The notes under the pieces are model-generated. The model searched no databases. It had not been told where the DNA came from and worked only from the letters and a program-made list of their open reading frames with translations. Source: Pararobbsia alpina (GTDB taxonomy: Bacteria; Pseudomonadota; Gammaproteobacteria; Burkholderiales; Burkholderiaceae). From it: DNA of 64,000 bases. Within the stretch, counting starts at the first letter, position 1. Each line of letters opens with the position of its first letter. The stretch spans positions 310,001-374,000 of the forward strand of contig NZ_CADIKM010000003.1 of the NCBI RefSeq assembly GCF_902859895.1, written 5' to 3'. The position numbers and the translations under genes were made by a program. This document shows positions 26,513 to 34,745 of the stretch, in pieces.

Positions 26513-26860
26513 GCGTCGTTTTCGATGCGCATCCGCCCGTTGCCGTCGAGCGTTGCCGTCACGCGCTGCGAGCGGCCTTGCGTCGGCCAGCTGAGCCACG
26601 CGTGATCGCGATCGTGAAAACGCAACGAGAGCACCTTGTGCGCGCCGGGCTGCGTCGCGAGCACCTGATCGATCATCTGCGGCGCATCCTCGACGCGGAT
26701 CAGTTGGTTGACAGAAGCGGGTGGCGACACCCAATCGGTCAACCGGTCCTTGAACATCGTGACCGCGCCGGCGTAGAAGCAGATGAAAAGTGCAAGACCG
26801 CAGATCACGCCGGTCCACGTGTGTACGGTCTTGTAGACACGTATCAGGTCGGTACGCATG
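26513..26860 (-). pseudogene. PepSY transmembrane protein, 3'-truncated by deletion
   Basis: The first roughly 116 codons of a PepSY-associated membrane protein are present: MRTDLIRVYKTVHTW, the helix GVICGLALFICFYAGAVTMF, WVSPPASVNQLIRVEDAPQMID and LSLRFHDRDHAWLSWP. The family sequence stops at RIENDAWW, where the DNA joins the sense strand of a TonB-receptor remnant. The remaining roughly two thirds of the protein, including later helices, are missing. It follows the DUF3649-like gene by 6 bp and belongs to the Fur-box operon starting near 27420. Confidence 0.75.
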
Positions 26861-26866
26861 GAAGAG

Positions 26867-27157
26867 TTATTTGCTTGCTTCGAAGAGCGCGAGCGCCAAC
26901 AGGCTGACGGCACCAAGACATAGCCCCGCGCGCGGTCCTGTGCGGAACAGGTACGCGGCCGAAAACACCGCAGTCCAGACGAGCGGCACGGCAAGCATCG
27001 CTGTTTCCGCCTTCGCGGCATCGCCGCCTGAGCCGGGCGTGAGCCGCACGAGCAGTCCACTCGACGTGAGCGCGAGCGCGAATCCGCAGACGATACCTGC
27101 GGTCGTCTTGCCGATCCAGTGGCCGGCGATTATCGGTTTCGTTGTGGCGACCTTCAA
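26867..27157 (-). CDS. Small DUF3649-like membrane protein of iron-uptake cluster
   Basis: This 96-residue protein has two to three hydrophobic helices (GKTTAGIVCGFALALTSSGLLVRL, AVPLVWTAVFSAAYLF, LCLGAVSLLALALFEASK), the pattern of the small DUF3649-type proteins found between TonB receptor and PepSY genes. It starts at a TTG that overlaps the previous gene's stop (TTGA), so it is translationally coupled. The gene looks intact, but the operon downstream is broken, so a functional role today is doubtful. Family naming is from general pattern and position. Confidence 0.6.
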   Translation of the reverse strand: MKVATTKPIIAGHWIGKTTAGIVCGFALALTSSGLLVRLTPGSGGDAAKAETAMLAVPLVWTAVFSAAYLFRTGPRAGLCLGAVSLLALALFEASK

Positions 27158-27420
27158 GGTTTCAATCCCCCGGCGCGGCCGCGAGTGCGCAGTGCGCCAA
27201 TGGATGGAAACGCAACCAGGCAAGCCATCTGGGTCGTGAGGACGACAAAAAGCGTGGGCGCCAGATCATCACGATCGACGCCAGCAAACAGCGCGCCGAT
27301 CGCAGTGACGATGGCCGCCTTACGGCTGGCACGCGGCCACAGCGGTGACGCGCGCCATTGCTGGCCGGGAGAACCGAGATAGAAAAGAAGCGCACTGGCA
27401 AACGCAAGCGCGACGGGCAA
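27154..27420 (-). CDS. Small hydrophobic protein, first gene of Fur-box operon
   Basis: The frame gives 88 residues, beginning at TTG 27420 (LPVALAFASALLFYLGSPGQQW). A central hydrophobic segment and LFVVLTTQMACLVAFPSIGAL follow. Proteins of this size and shape head the DUF3649/PepSY iron-uptake clusters. A near-consensus Fur box lies 33 bases upstream. No clear ribosome-binding site is visible and the start codon is weak, so it may have lost its original ATG. The assignment rests on context and hydrophobicity rather than a strong motif. Confidence 0.5.
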   Translation of the reverse strand: MPVALAFASALLFYLGSPGQQWRASPLWPRASRKAAIVTAIGALFAGVDRDDLAPTLFVVLTTQMACLVAFPSIGALRTRGRAGGLKP

Positions 27421-27452
27421 GTACGCGCGCGGGGCGTAGCAGCGGTTATGTA

Positions 27453-27471
27453 GATAATGAGAATCATTATC
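27453..27471 (-). promoter_or_regulatory. Near-consensus Fur box
   Basis: GATAATGAGAATCATTATC differs from the classical 19-bp Fur consensus GATAATGATAATCATTATC at one position. It sits directly upstream of the small membrane-protein/PepSY operon on the minus strand. Iron-dependent repression of that operon is a strong inference. Confidence 0.85.
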
Positions 27472-27477
27472 ACACAG

Positions 27478-27530
27478 TTCCGGCGGACGCTCGACCTCGT
27501 CCCCCGCCTGCCTGAACGCGCAATAGCTGA
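27478..27530 (+). pseudogene. Degenerate copy of the AraC gene 3' end
   Basis: This 53-base stretch aligns with the last codons of the araC-type gene at 26055-26109. Both begin TTCCGGCG and both finish with the same 20 bases, CCTGAACGCGCAATAGCTGA, including the stop. Interior changes and a 2-base gap break the frame. It is either a fragment left by a duplication or the tail of a lost second AraC regulator. No other part of such a gene is present. Confidence 0.65.
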
Positions 27531-27724
27531 CGCCCGGCAGATCACTTCCGGTTGACGCCGTGGCCTTTGGGCCGTCGATCCATCAACGCGAAGACGGCCG
27601 CAGGCCAAGCCGGCGCGGTAACTGACCGTAAATCGGCGCGACCACTTGATATGGTAGACTCGCGGGGGTTTACGCGTCCTCCAGCAGCGTCCATCTTAAA
27701 TTTCGGCAAAACAGGACTGGCCGA
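27531..27724. other. Intergenic stretch ahead of glycan genes
   Basis: I see no gene here. Base composition shifts from GC-rich to AT-richer toward the methyltransferase start at 27725, consistent with the edge of an acquired segment. No tRNA or insertion-sequence end is recognisable. Confidence 0.45.
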
Positions 27725-28381
27725 GTGAACGGGACCTATTCTGTGTTGTCCAGTAAATCGTTTCCGATCGGGCAAGACCCGGCACGTGTGAACACCACCG
27801 AAGGCGTTCACCTTGATTTGGGCTGTGGCACACGCCCACACAACCCGTATGGAAAATCGAAGGTCTACGGCGTCGATATACGGCCACTCTCCGTTGTGGG
27901 AGCAGTTGAAATCAAATGCGCCAATCTGGCTGTCGAAAAAATACCCTTCGACAGCAATCAGTTTGATTCGGTCTCGGCCTTCGATTTTCTGGAACACATA
28001 CCAAGGATACTGTCGAGCGCCGACGGGAAGTCCACGATTAATCCATTCATCACCTTGATGAATGAAATTTGGCGCGTGCTCAAGCCTGACGGCCGATTCT
28101 ATGCCCTGACGCCATGTTATCCATCCAAAGCCGCGTTCCAGGATCCCACCCACGTCAATATTCTGACGGAAACTTCCCATGAATATTTTACGGGCGCGGA
28201 ACCGCTAGGGAGAATGTATGGATTCATTGGATCTTTCCGCGTGGTCAAAGCTGAATGGACGATACCGGAGCTGGTGCAAACTTCCACCAAACTGAGCTTT
28301 CGTCAGGAGGCGTCTAGAAAGCGTCGTGCAAAACGGGGAGCGCTTTCGTATTTCCTATGGGATTTTGAGGCTCAGAAATAG
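27725..28381 (+). CDS. Class I SAM-dependent methyltransferase
   Basis: The 218-residue product has the Rossmann-type SAM-binding motif I VHLDLGCGTRPHNPYG, an acidic residue at the end of strand 2 (YGVDIRPL) and the motif IV/post-I region FDSVSAFDFLEHIPRI. LKPDGRFYALTPCYPSKAAFQDPTHVN resembles methyltransferases of polysaccharide loci. The start is GTG 27725; no ATG in frame gives a better N-terminus. A GT2 glycosyltransferase gene follows after 38 bp, so the pair probably acts on a surface glycan. G+C is lower than in the efflux genes upstream, suggesting transfer. Confidence 0.75.
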   Translation: MNGTYSVLSSKSFPIGQDPARVNTTEGVHLDLGCGTRPHNPYGKSKVYGVDIRPLSVVGAVEIKCANLAVEKIPFDSNQFDSVSAFDFLEHIPRILSSADGKSTINPFITLMNEIWRVLKPDGRFYALTPCYPSKAAFQDPTHVNILTETSHEYFTGAEPLGRMYGFIGSFRVVKAEWTIPELVQTSTKLSFRQEASRKRRAKRGALSYFLWDFEAQK

Positions 28382-28419
28382 TTTTTCGAAAAGCATTCGT
28401 CAGATTCAGAGAGAATAAA

Positions 28420-29436
28420 TTGAAACCGAAAGCCAGTCTTTTGCTTCTCACGTACAATCAAGAGTCCGTCATCAAAGAAGCGGCGCTTGCCTGTCTCAAT
28501 CAAGACTATGAGTCACTTGAGATAATATTTTCAGATGACGCATCGACGGATGGCACTTTTTCGGTTCTGGAAAAAATCGCTGAATCCTACGAAGGCCCTC
28601 ACAAAATAGTAGTGAGGCGAAACCGCAAGAATTGCGGAATCGGGGGGCACTATAACGAAGCCATTTCCGCGTCGACGGGCGACATCATAATAACGGCGGC
28701 AGGCGACGATATTTCTGAATCGACTCGAGTCCGCCAGTTGATCGAGGCCTGGGAGTCGGCCGGCAGAACGCCCGACTTGATATCCAGTCATTTTGTCATT
28801 ATCGACAGCAACGGCCGGAAGTGGGACCGGGTACACACCCACGATCTTGGACGTGCGTCCTTGTCGACCTGGTCGAAGGAGCATCCGTTCACGGTCGGCG
28901 CGACTCATGCTTTTACCAGACGTCTAATTGACGAATACGGCCCGCTTGGTGCGGACGTCTGGTACGAAGATCCAGTCATTCTGCTTCGGGCCCTGATGAG
29001 CGGGGGAGCGATAACGGTACCGCAGCCTCTTGTGCAATACCGCGTGGGCGGCAGTTCGCAGCAGCCCGCTTTTGGATCGGCTTCGGCGTTAAAAAATTGG
29101 CATAGGACTCAGAGCAAGCGCATTCTGGCCGGCATCACGCAAATGCTAAGTGATGCATCGAAGAGGGGACATCACGGAGTCGTTCTGAATACGCTCTCGG
29201 ACCAAAAGCGGAAAGAGGAATACATCTACTCGATGATCGCCGAGAAAACCGTGCTTGGCCGATTTAAGGTACTCATGGCGCGGCCGGACATTCCCGCCGG
29301 ATGGAAAGCGCGAAAGCTCCTGACATTCAGTTTTCCAAGCTTTGCCGTCAACCTCAAGAAGGCAAAGAGCAAGCTCCGGCGTCCGCGCAAGTATATCGGC
29401 GATATCGATGTCTCCTTGCTCGACGGCACTTCGTAG
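28420..29436 (+). CDS. Family 2 glycosyltransferase
   Basis: The 338-residue product has a GT-A fold N-terminal domain: ASLLLLTYNQESVIKEAALACLNQDYESLEIIFSDDASTDGTF, then the nucleotide-sugar/metal region ASTGDIIITAAGDDIS, an ED-type motif in ADVWYEDPVILLRAL and the acceptor-side region. It has no strong transmembrane helix. The start is TTG 28420, with GAGAG a few bases upstream; no ATG fits. It probably transfers a sugar to a lipid-linked or LPS glycan. It forms a two-gene unit with the methyltransferase. The donor and acceptor are unknown. Confidence 0.85.
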   Translation: MKPKASLLLLTYNQESVIKEAALACLNQDYESLEIIFSDDASTDGTFSVLEKIAESYEGPHKIVVRRNRKNCGIGGHYNEAISASTGDIIITAAGDDISESTRVRQLIEAWESAGRTPDLISSHFVIIDSNGRKWDRVHTHDLGRASLSTWSKEHPFTVGATHAFTRRLIDEYGPLGADVWYEDPVILLRALMSGGAITVPQPLVQYRVGGSSQQPAFGSASALKNWHRTQSKRILAGITQMLSDASKRGHHGVVLNTLSDQKRKEEYIYSMIAEKTVLGRFKVLMARPDIPAGWKARKLLTFSFPSFAVNLKKAKSKLRRPRKYIGDIDVSLLDGTS

Positions 29437-29590
29437 GTGCGGCTCTTGATCGTCATGTCGTCCCGCCGTCCGATGGGCAAAACGTCGGGCGGCCGAAGCG
29501 AGCCGAGCTACAAGTCAAATGAGGGCGACGTCGCTGACACTGCCGTGAGGACCAGAAGGCAACGCCGCTTGCTGGCGAGTTCAGAGTAAG
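29437..29590. other. Gene-free stretch before the left IS-like end
   Basis: No reading frame with gene character is present between the GT2 stop and the inverted-repeat element that starts at 29591. From the IS-like end to the ycaO-type gene (29695-29910) there is likewise only non-coding sequence, which must hold the promoter of that gene. Confidence 0.45.
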
Positions 29591-29694
29591 TGTCGAGATT
29601 CATTCAATTTTGAACGGGTCGTGTCGCCGGCACGAGGCTTTCCGGGTATGCTGCCCAATCAACTTTGAACCCTTGGTTCGCTTAAGTTTGAACT
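29591..29694 (+). mobile_element. Left IS-like end with repeated TTTGAAC motifs
   Basis: Starting TGTCGAGATTCATTCAATTT, this stretch contains three related motifs (TTTTGAAC at 29608, CAACTTTGAAC at 29660 and AAGTTTGAACT near 29684). Its first 25 bases match, in inverted orientation, 34705-34729 with three differences. Its 29660-29694 block also matches the inverted sequence at 34679-34714. Multiple short repeats inside each end and TG-starting termini are typical of IS21-like elements. No transposase genes remain. The exact family is not certain. Confidence 0.6.
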
Positions 29695-29910
29695 ATCCGG
29701 AGCGTGGTGCGGTCCTCTCGATCGATAAATCAAGAATAGACAACGCTCCGCATTCTGGGGTGTTTTTCAGCAGAATCGACCCTCAAGGGACACCTCCGAT
29801 TGCCTCGTTCCCTACCTGGATAACCGAAACAGCGATCTGCAACAGCAACTGCACTTGGCGACGCATAATAGCGGCTATGTGCTTTTTGAGCACCATTTTT
29901 AGGATTCCCC

Positions 29911-32115
29911 ATGGAAATTAAAGTCAACTTTCTCGATAAGCTACGCCTTGAAGCCAAGTTCGATGACTTCACGGTAGTGGCCGACCAGCCTATTCGTTAT
30001 AAGGGCGATGGCTCGGCGCCTGGTCCCTTTGATTATTTTCTGGCCTCATCGGCCTTGTGTGCAGCTTACTTTGTGAAGTTGTACTGCGTAACTCGAAATA
30101 TTCCTACCGAAAATATCCGCCTGTCGCAGAATAATATTGTCGATCCGGAAAACCGGTACCAACAGATTTTCAAGATTCAGGTTGAGCTGCCGTCGGATAT
30201 CCTGGAAGCAGACCGTCGGGGTATTTTGCGCTCTGTTGAGCGTTGTACGGTGAAAAAAGTGGTGCAAGCCGGACCCGAGTTTTTAATTGAAGAGGTAGAG
30301 ACCTTGGATGCCGATGCTCAGTCGTTGTTGACGTTGAAGCCGGCTTCTGACTCCAGCACCTATATTGCGGGCAAGGATCTGCCGTTGGAGCAAACCATCG
30401 CCAATATGTCGGGCATTTTGGCGGATTTGGGCATGAAGATTGAAATCGCTTCGTGGCGCAATATCGTCCCCAATGTGTGGTCACTGCATATCCGCGATGC
30501 GCACTCGACGATGTGTTTTACCAATGGCAAGGGAGCGACCAAAGAAAGCGCCTTGGCGTCGGCGTTGGGAGAGTTTATCGAGCGCCTGAATTGCAACCAT
30601 TTCTATGGCGGTGCGTTTTGGGGCGAAGACATCGCGAATGCGGCATTTGTACATTACCCGAACGAGCGCTGGTTCAAGCCGGGCCCTGAGGATGCGCTGC
30701 CGGCTGAAATTCTGGATGCGTACTGCCTGCAAATTTATAATCCCGATGGCGAGTTGTATGGCTCGCATCTGTACGACACCAACTCCGGCAATGTGCAGCG
30801 CGGTATCTGCTCGCTGCCGTATGTGCGGCAGTCGGACGGCGAAGTGGTGTATTTTCCGTCCAACCTGATCGAAAACCTGTTCGTCAGCAATGGCATGAGT
30901 GCCGGTAATACGCTGGCCGAAGCGCAGGTGCAATGCCTGTCCGAAATCTTCGAACGGGCGGTAAAACGTGAAATTTTGGAAGGTGAAATCGCATTGCCTG
31001 ATGTGCCGCATGAAGTGCTGGCGAAATACCCCGGCATTCTGGCCGGGATTCAGGGGTTGGAAGAGCAGGGCTTTCCGGTGCTGGTAAAGGATGCGTCGCT
31101 GGGTGGGACCTACCCGGTGATGTGCGTCACATTGATGAACCCGCGGACAGGCGGTGTCTTTGCCTCGTTCGGCGCGCACCCAAGCTTCGAGGTGGCGCTG
31201 GAACGGAGTCTTACGGAATTGCTACAGGGGCGCAGTTTTGAAGGCCTGAACGATTTACCTCAGCCCACCTTTGTCAGTAACGCCGTGACTGAATCAAATA
31301 ACTTTGTTGAGCACTTCATTGATTCCAGCGGTGTAGTGTCGTGGCGCTTTTTCAGCGCCAAAGCGAATTTCGAGTTTGTAGAGTGGGATTTTTCTGGCCA
31401 GGGTGAAAACTCCAATGCCGAGGAAGCCTCAACGTTGTTCGGAATTCTCGAAGACATGGGCAAAGAGGTGTACATGGCGGTGTATGACCAACTGGGCGCC
31501 GTAGCCTGCCGGATTTTAGTGCCCGACTATTCAGAAGTTTACCCGGTAGAGGATTTGATCTGGGATAACACAAACAAGGCGCTGTTGTTCCGCGCCGATA
31601 TTTTGAACTTGCATCACCTGGACGATGCGGGCCTGGCAGCAATGCTTGGGCGGTTGGATAACAGTGAACTAGATGAGTACTCCGATATTGCCACTTTGAT
31701 CGGCATCGAATTTGACGAGAATACGGACTGGGGGCAGCTAACAGTTCTCGAGTTGAAGCTGCTGATCCATCTCGCCCTGAAGCAATTTGAGGCAGCGCAA
31801 GAGCTGGTGGGAGCCTTCCTGCAGTACAACGACAACACGGTCGAGCGCGGATTGTTTTACCAAGCCTTGAATGTGGTGCTGGAGGTGCTGCTCGATGAGG
31901 ACCTGGAACTGGACGATTACGCGGTGAACTTCCGTCGGATGTTTGGCAACGCTCGGATGGACGCGGTAATGGGGTCAGTGGACGGCAGCGTGCGCTTCTA
32001 TGGCTTAACGCCAACGAGTATGAAACTGGAGGGTCTCGATCGGCATCACCGCCTGATCGACAGTTACAAAAAATTGCATGAGGCGCGGGCCTATGCGGTG
32101 GCTATAGCGAGTTAG
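29911..32115 (+). CDS. OsmC-YcaO fusion protein
   Basis: This 734-residue protein has two domains. Residues about 1-140 are OsmC-like (ADQPIRYKGDGSAPGPFDYFLASSALCAAYFVKLYC), a fold with peroxidatic cysteines. From about residue 170 on lies a YcaO domain like that of E. coli YcaO, with ATP-site segments ALGEFIERLNCNHFYGG, AQVQCLSEIFERAVKREI and TELLQGRSFEG, then an acidic helical C-terminal extension. YcaO enzymes use ATP to activate amide backbones; E. coli YcaO is linked to beta-methylthiolation of ribosomal protein S12. Base and codon use is clearly less GC-rich than in neighbouring genes. It lies between IS-like ends, indicating acquisition. Confidence 0.9.
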   Translation: MEIKVNFLDKLRLEAKFDDFTVVADQPIRYKGDGSAPGPFDYFLASSALCAAYFVKLYCVTRNIPTENIRLSQNNIVDPENRYQQIFKIQVELPSDILEADRRGILRSVERCTVKKVVQAGPEFLIEEVETLDADAQSLLTLKPASDSSTYIAGKDLPLEQTIANMSGILADLGMKIEIASWRNIVPNVWSLHIRDAHSTMCFTNGKGATKESALASALGEFIERLNCNHFYGGAFWGEDIANAAFVHYPNERWFKPGPEDALPAEILDAYCLQIYNPDGELYGSHLYDTNSGNVQRGICSLPYVRQSDGEVVYFPSNLIENLFVSNGMSAGNTLAEAQVQCLSEIFERAVKREILEGEIALPDVPHEVLAKYPGILAGIQGLEEQGFPVLVKDASLGGTYPVMCVTLMNPRTGGVFASFGAHPSFEVALERSLTELLQGRSFEGLNDLPQPTFVSNAVTESNNFVEHFIDSSGVVSWRFFSAKANFEFVEWDFSGQGENSNAEEASTLFGILEDMGKEVYMAVYDQLGAVACRILVPDYSEVYPVEDLIWDNTNKALLFRADILNLHHLDDAGLAAMLGRLDNSELDEYSDIATLIGIEFDENTDWGQLTVLELKLLIHLALKQFEAAQELVGAFLQYNDNTVERGLFYQALNVVLEVLLDEDLELDDYAVNFRRMFGNARMDAVMGSVDGSVRFYGLTPTSMKLEGLDRHHRLIDSYKKLHEARAYAVAIAS

Positions 32116-32359
32116 GGTGACGAGCCACGGCTGGCTGGCCGTTCGGTGAGGCTCGATAGGAACGTATTCATGACTTGGGCCTTCCGGAAAGAATCGGCCT
32201 TTCATACTAGGCGCTGAACGGACCCTTTGCGAGCTGAAACGCCGCGTCTTGAAACGGAGCGCGGGTACACTTGGTAGATCACGCCTTGCTGCCACCAGCT
32301 CAGTGCTGTCATCGTCTCTCCGGGCGGAGCATCGAACCAGTCCACCACATTCATTGCGC

Positions 32360-34024
32360 ATGTTAAACGACCTCTGGTACAAAAACGCGATCGTCTACTG
32401 CCTGTCGGTGGGCACCTACATGGATGCGAATGGCGACGGCGTCGGCGATTTTCAGGGCTTGGTGCGCCGGCTCGACTACCTGCAGGGCCTCGGCATCACG
32501 GCGCTCTGGCTGATGCCGTTTCAGCCTTCGCCGTGCCGCGACAACGGCTACGACATTTCCGATTACTACAACGTCGATCCCCGCTATGGCACCCTCGGCG
32601 ACTTTGCCGAGTTCACGCACGCGTGCCGGCAACGCGGCCTGCGGGTGATGATCGATCTGGTGGTGAACCACACGTCCGATCAGCACGCGTGGTTTCAGAG
32701 CGCGCGCCGCGACCCGGAGTCGAAGTATCGCGACTGGTACGTGTGGTCGAAGAAGAAGCCCGCGAACGCGACAGATGGCATTGTGTTCCCCGGCGTGCAG
32801 AAATCCACCTGGACTTTCGACAAGGAAGCGGGCCTCTGGTATTTCCACCGCTTCTACGACTTCCAGCCCGACCTGACCACGGCGAACCCGCACGTTCAGG
32901 CGGAATTGCTGAAGATCATGGGCTTTTGGATCCAGCTCGGGGTATCAGGTTTTCGTATGGACGCCGTGCCCTTCGTGATCGCGACAAAAGGCCCACAGGT
33001 GCTGCAGCCCGTCGAGCAGTACGACATGCTGCGTACGTTCCGCGAGTTCCTGCAATGGCGTAAGGGCGATGCGATCATCCTCGCCGAAGCAAACGTTCTG
33101 CCCGACACCGACATGCAGTATTTCGGCGACGAGGGCGAGCGTCTGCAGATGATGTTCAACTTTCAGGTCAATCAGGCCACGTTCTACACGATGGCGAGCG
33201 CCGACACTGCACCGCTCAGGAAGGCGCTTCGCGTAACGAAGCAGCGCCCGGCGACAGCGCAATGGGGCGTGTTCCTGCGCAATCACGACGAACTCGACCT
33301 GGGACGTCTCACGCCGGAGCAGCGCGACACCGTATTCGCCGCATTCGGCCCGACGCCTGACATGCAACTCTACGAGCGTGGCATTCGCCGAAGGCTCGCG
33401 CCGATGCTCGACGGCGACCGGCGTCGCCTCGAACTCGCCTATAGCGTGATGCTCACGTCGCCGGGAACGCCGCTCTTTCGTTACGGCGACGAGATCGGCA
33501 TGGGTGACGATCTACGCCTGCCGGAGCGCGAATGCGCGCGCACGCCGATGCAGTGGTCGACCGAGCCGCACGGCGGTTTCACGAAGCATCCAAAGCCGGT
33601 CGCACGGGTCATTTCAGGCGGCCCATACGGCTTTGAACGCGTGAACGTCGCGAGCCAGCGCCGCGATCCAGATTCGCTGCTGAACTGGATGGAACGCCTG
33701 ATCCGCATGCGCCGCGAAGTGCCGGAGATCAGCTGGGGCGATTTTTCGATCCTGCGGATATCGCGCAAGGACGTGCTCGGCTTGCGCTACGACTGGCGCA
33801 ATAACTCGGTGGTATGTCTGCATAACTTCAGCGCGGTCGCGTGCACGGTCAGTTTCAAAGCCGGGGCAGGCGATCCAGGTGACGCGCGGCTCGTCAACCT
33901 GCTCTCCGATGAACACAGTGAGGCCGATGCAACCGGACGGCATACGGTGGTGCTCGAGCCCTATGGCTATCGCTGGTATCGCGTGGGAGGTCTCGACTAT
34001 CTGCTCAAACGCAGCGAGGTCTAG
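32360..34024 (+). CDS. GH13 alpha-amylase family enzyme, trehalose-synthase-like
   Basis: The 554-residue product keeps all GH13 catalytic features: MIDLVVNHTSDQH (region I), GFRMDAVPF with nucleophile Asp201, IILAEANVLPD with acid/base Glu243, and FLRNHDELDL with Asp310. The opening LWYKNAIVYCLSVGTYMDANGDGVGDFQGL and the C-terminal beta domain match the trehalose synthase/alpha-glucosidase group. It would interconvert maltose and trehalose or hydrolyse alpha-glucosides in the cytoplasm. ATG 32360 gives the family N-terminus. It stands alone, 244 bp after the YcaO gene, with codon use like the host's. Substrate specificity is not determined by what I can see. Confidence 0.88.
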   Translation: MLNDLWYKNAIVYCLSVGTYMDANGDGVGDFQGLVRRLDYLQGLGITALWLMPFQPSPCRDNGYDISDYYNVDPRYGTLGDFAEFTHACRQRGLRVMIDLVVNHTSDQHAWFQSARRDPESKYRDWYVWSKKKPANATDGIVFPGVQKSTWTFDKEAGLWYFHRFYDFQPDLTTANPHVQAELLKIMGFWIQLGVSGFRMDAVPFVIATKGPQVLQPVEQYDMLRTFREFLQWRKGDAIILAEANVLPDTDMQYFGDEGERLQMMFNFQVNQATFYTMASADTAPLRKALRVTKQRPATAQWGVFLRNHDELDLGRLTPEQRDTVFAAFGPTPDMQLYERGIRRRLAPMLDGDRRRLELAYSVMLTSPGTPLFRYGDEIGMGDDLRLPERECARTPMQWSTEPHGGFTKHPKPVARVISGGPYGFERVNVASQRRDPDSLLNWMERLIRMRREVPEISWGDFSILRISRKDVLGLRYDWRNNSVVCLHNFSAVACTVSFKAGAGDPGDARLVNLLSDEHSEADATGRHTVVLEPYGYRWYRVGGLDYLLKRSEV

Positions 34025-34102
34025 GATGCCGTCGGTGTGCCAGGTCCGCACGCAAAGTGATGCCACTCTCGCTGCGCCCGATGTACGCCCGCAACGCATC
34101 GC

Positions 34103-34383
34103 TCACGGCGCATTTTTGGCAGGTGTGCGCCTGCTGCGACATGACTCAATTAACGCATCAAGTTGTTCGAGATTGGCTGGCTTGACCAGGTGACAATCGA
34201 AACCAGCCTGCTGGCACCGCTCGGCATGCTGTTCCCCTCCATACCCGCTCACCGCGATGACGACAGCATCGGCCAGTGCTGGCATCGTACGTAACCGCTG
34301 TACGACCTCATAGCCGTCCATTCCGGGCAGGCCAATGTCGAGCAGTACCCCGTCGGGGGCAAAAATTCTCTGCGGCCTGCAAC
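34103..34383 (-). pseudogene. Receiver-domain remnant, frameshifted
   Basis: On the minus strand the sequence reads as the C-terminal part of a response-regulator receiver domain: PDGVLLDIGLPGMDGYEVVQRLR with the phospho-acceptor Asp, then VVIAVSGYGGEQHAERCQQAGFDCHLVKPANLEQLDALI. Just upstream, ALQAAENF is in another frame, separated by a run of five C; removing one C would join them. Nothing of a kinase or of the rest of the receiver remains further upstream. It looks like the 3' end of a hybrid histidine kinase or regulator gene cut by rearrangement. Confidence 0.75.
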
Positions 34384-34678
34384 GCGGCTGGTGATCACAG
34401 GTTTGGATCGCAGCTCTACAACTATGCGCTGATGTCGATACATGAGGTCCTTCGCAGGGTATACGCCGACTGTGAAGAACTGGGGCGAGGAAGCTTTGCG
34501 TGTGGGGCAGCGTTTTGGCGGCAAGATTGCGCGACTTGATTTGTTGAACCCTGCGACTTTTTCAGCCGTGAACACTTTCCTGTGCTTTTGGTTGAAGTGC
34601 TGGCACTCAGAGACAATGGGCTAGCTAAGCTGCTGATAACACGAGAATTGCTCCGCCTAAGTCCATCTGTGCCGACGC
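34384..34678. other. Gene-free stretch before right IS-like end
   Basis: Several short frames exist on both strands, the longest about 60-110 codons, but none has a recognisable motif, ribosome-binding site or neighbouring partner. The sequence resembles rearranged junk between the receiver remnant and the IS-like end. Confidence 0.4.
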
Positions 34679-34729
34679 TGGCAGTTCAGACTTGAGTGAA
34701 CCGAGTTCAAAGTTGAGAGAATCTCGACA
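34679..34729 (-). mobile_element. Right IS-like end, inverted relative to 29591
   Basis: Read on the minus strand, this begins TGTCGAGATTCTCTCAAC and continues with TTTGAAC motifs, matching the left end at 29591-29615 (22 of 25 bases) and, after a roughly 44-base gap in the left copy, 29660-29694. Together the two ends enclose about 5.1 kb. No obvious target-site duplication is seen. The groESL promoter starts only about 16 bases to the right. Confidence 0.6.
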
Positions 34730-34745
34730 ACTCGGACCGGCCCCC

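Noticed and set aside
27531-27724. tRNA gene as integration site for the glycan segment
   Set aside because: No cloverleaf or T-loop consensus could be found here. I found no tRNA or rRNA gene in the window.
29610-29921. 103-codon frame between the IS-like end and the YcaO gene
   Set aside because: It runs through the IS-like end and has no coding character.
29911-32115. RiPP (thiazole/oxazole peptide) cluster around the YcaO gene
   Set aside because: No precursor peptide, E1-like partner, dehydrogenase or exporter is adjacent. The OsmC fusion points to the E. coli-type YcaO group.
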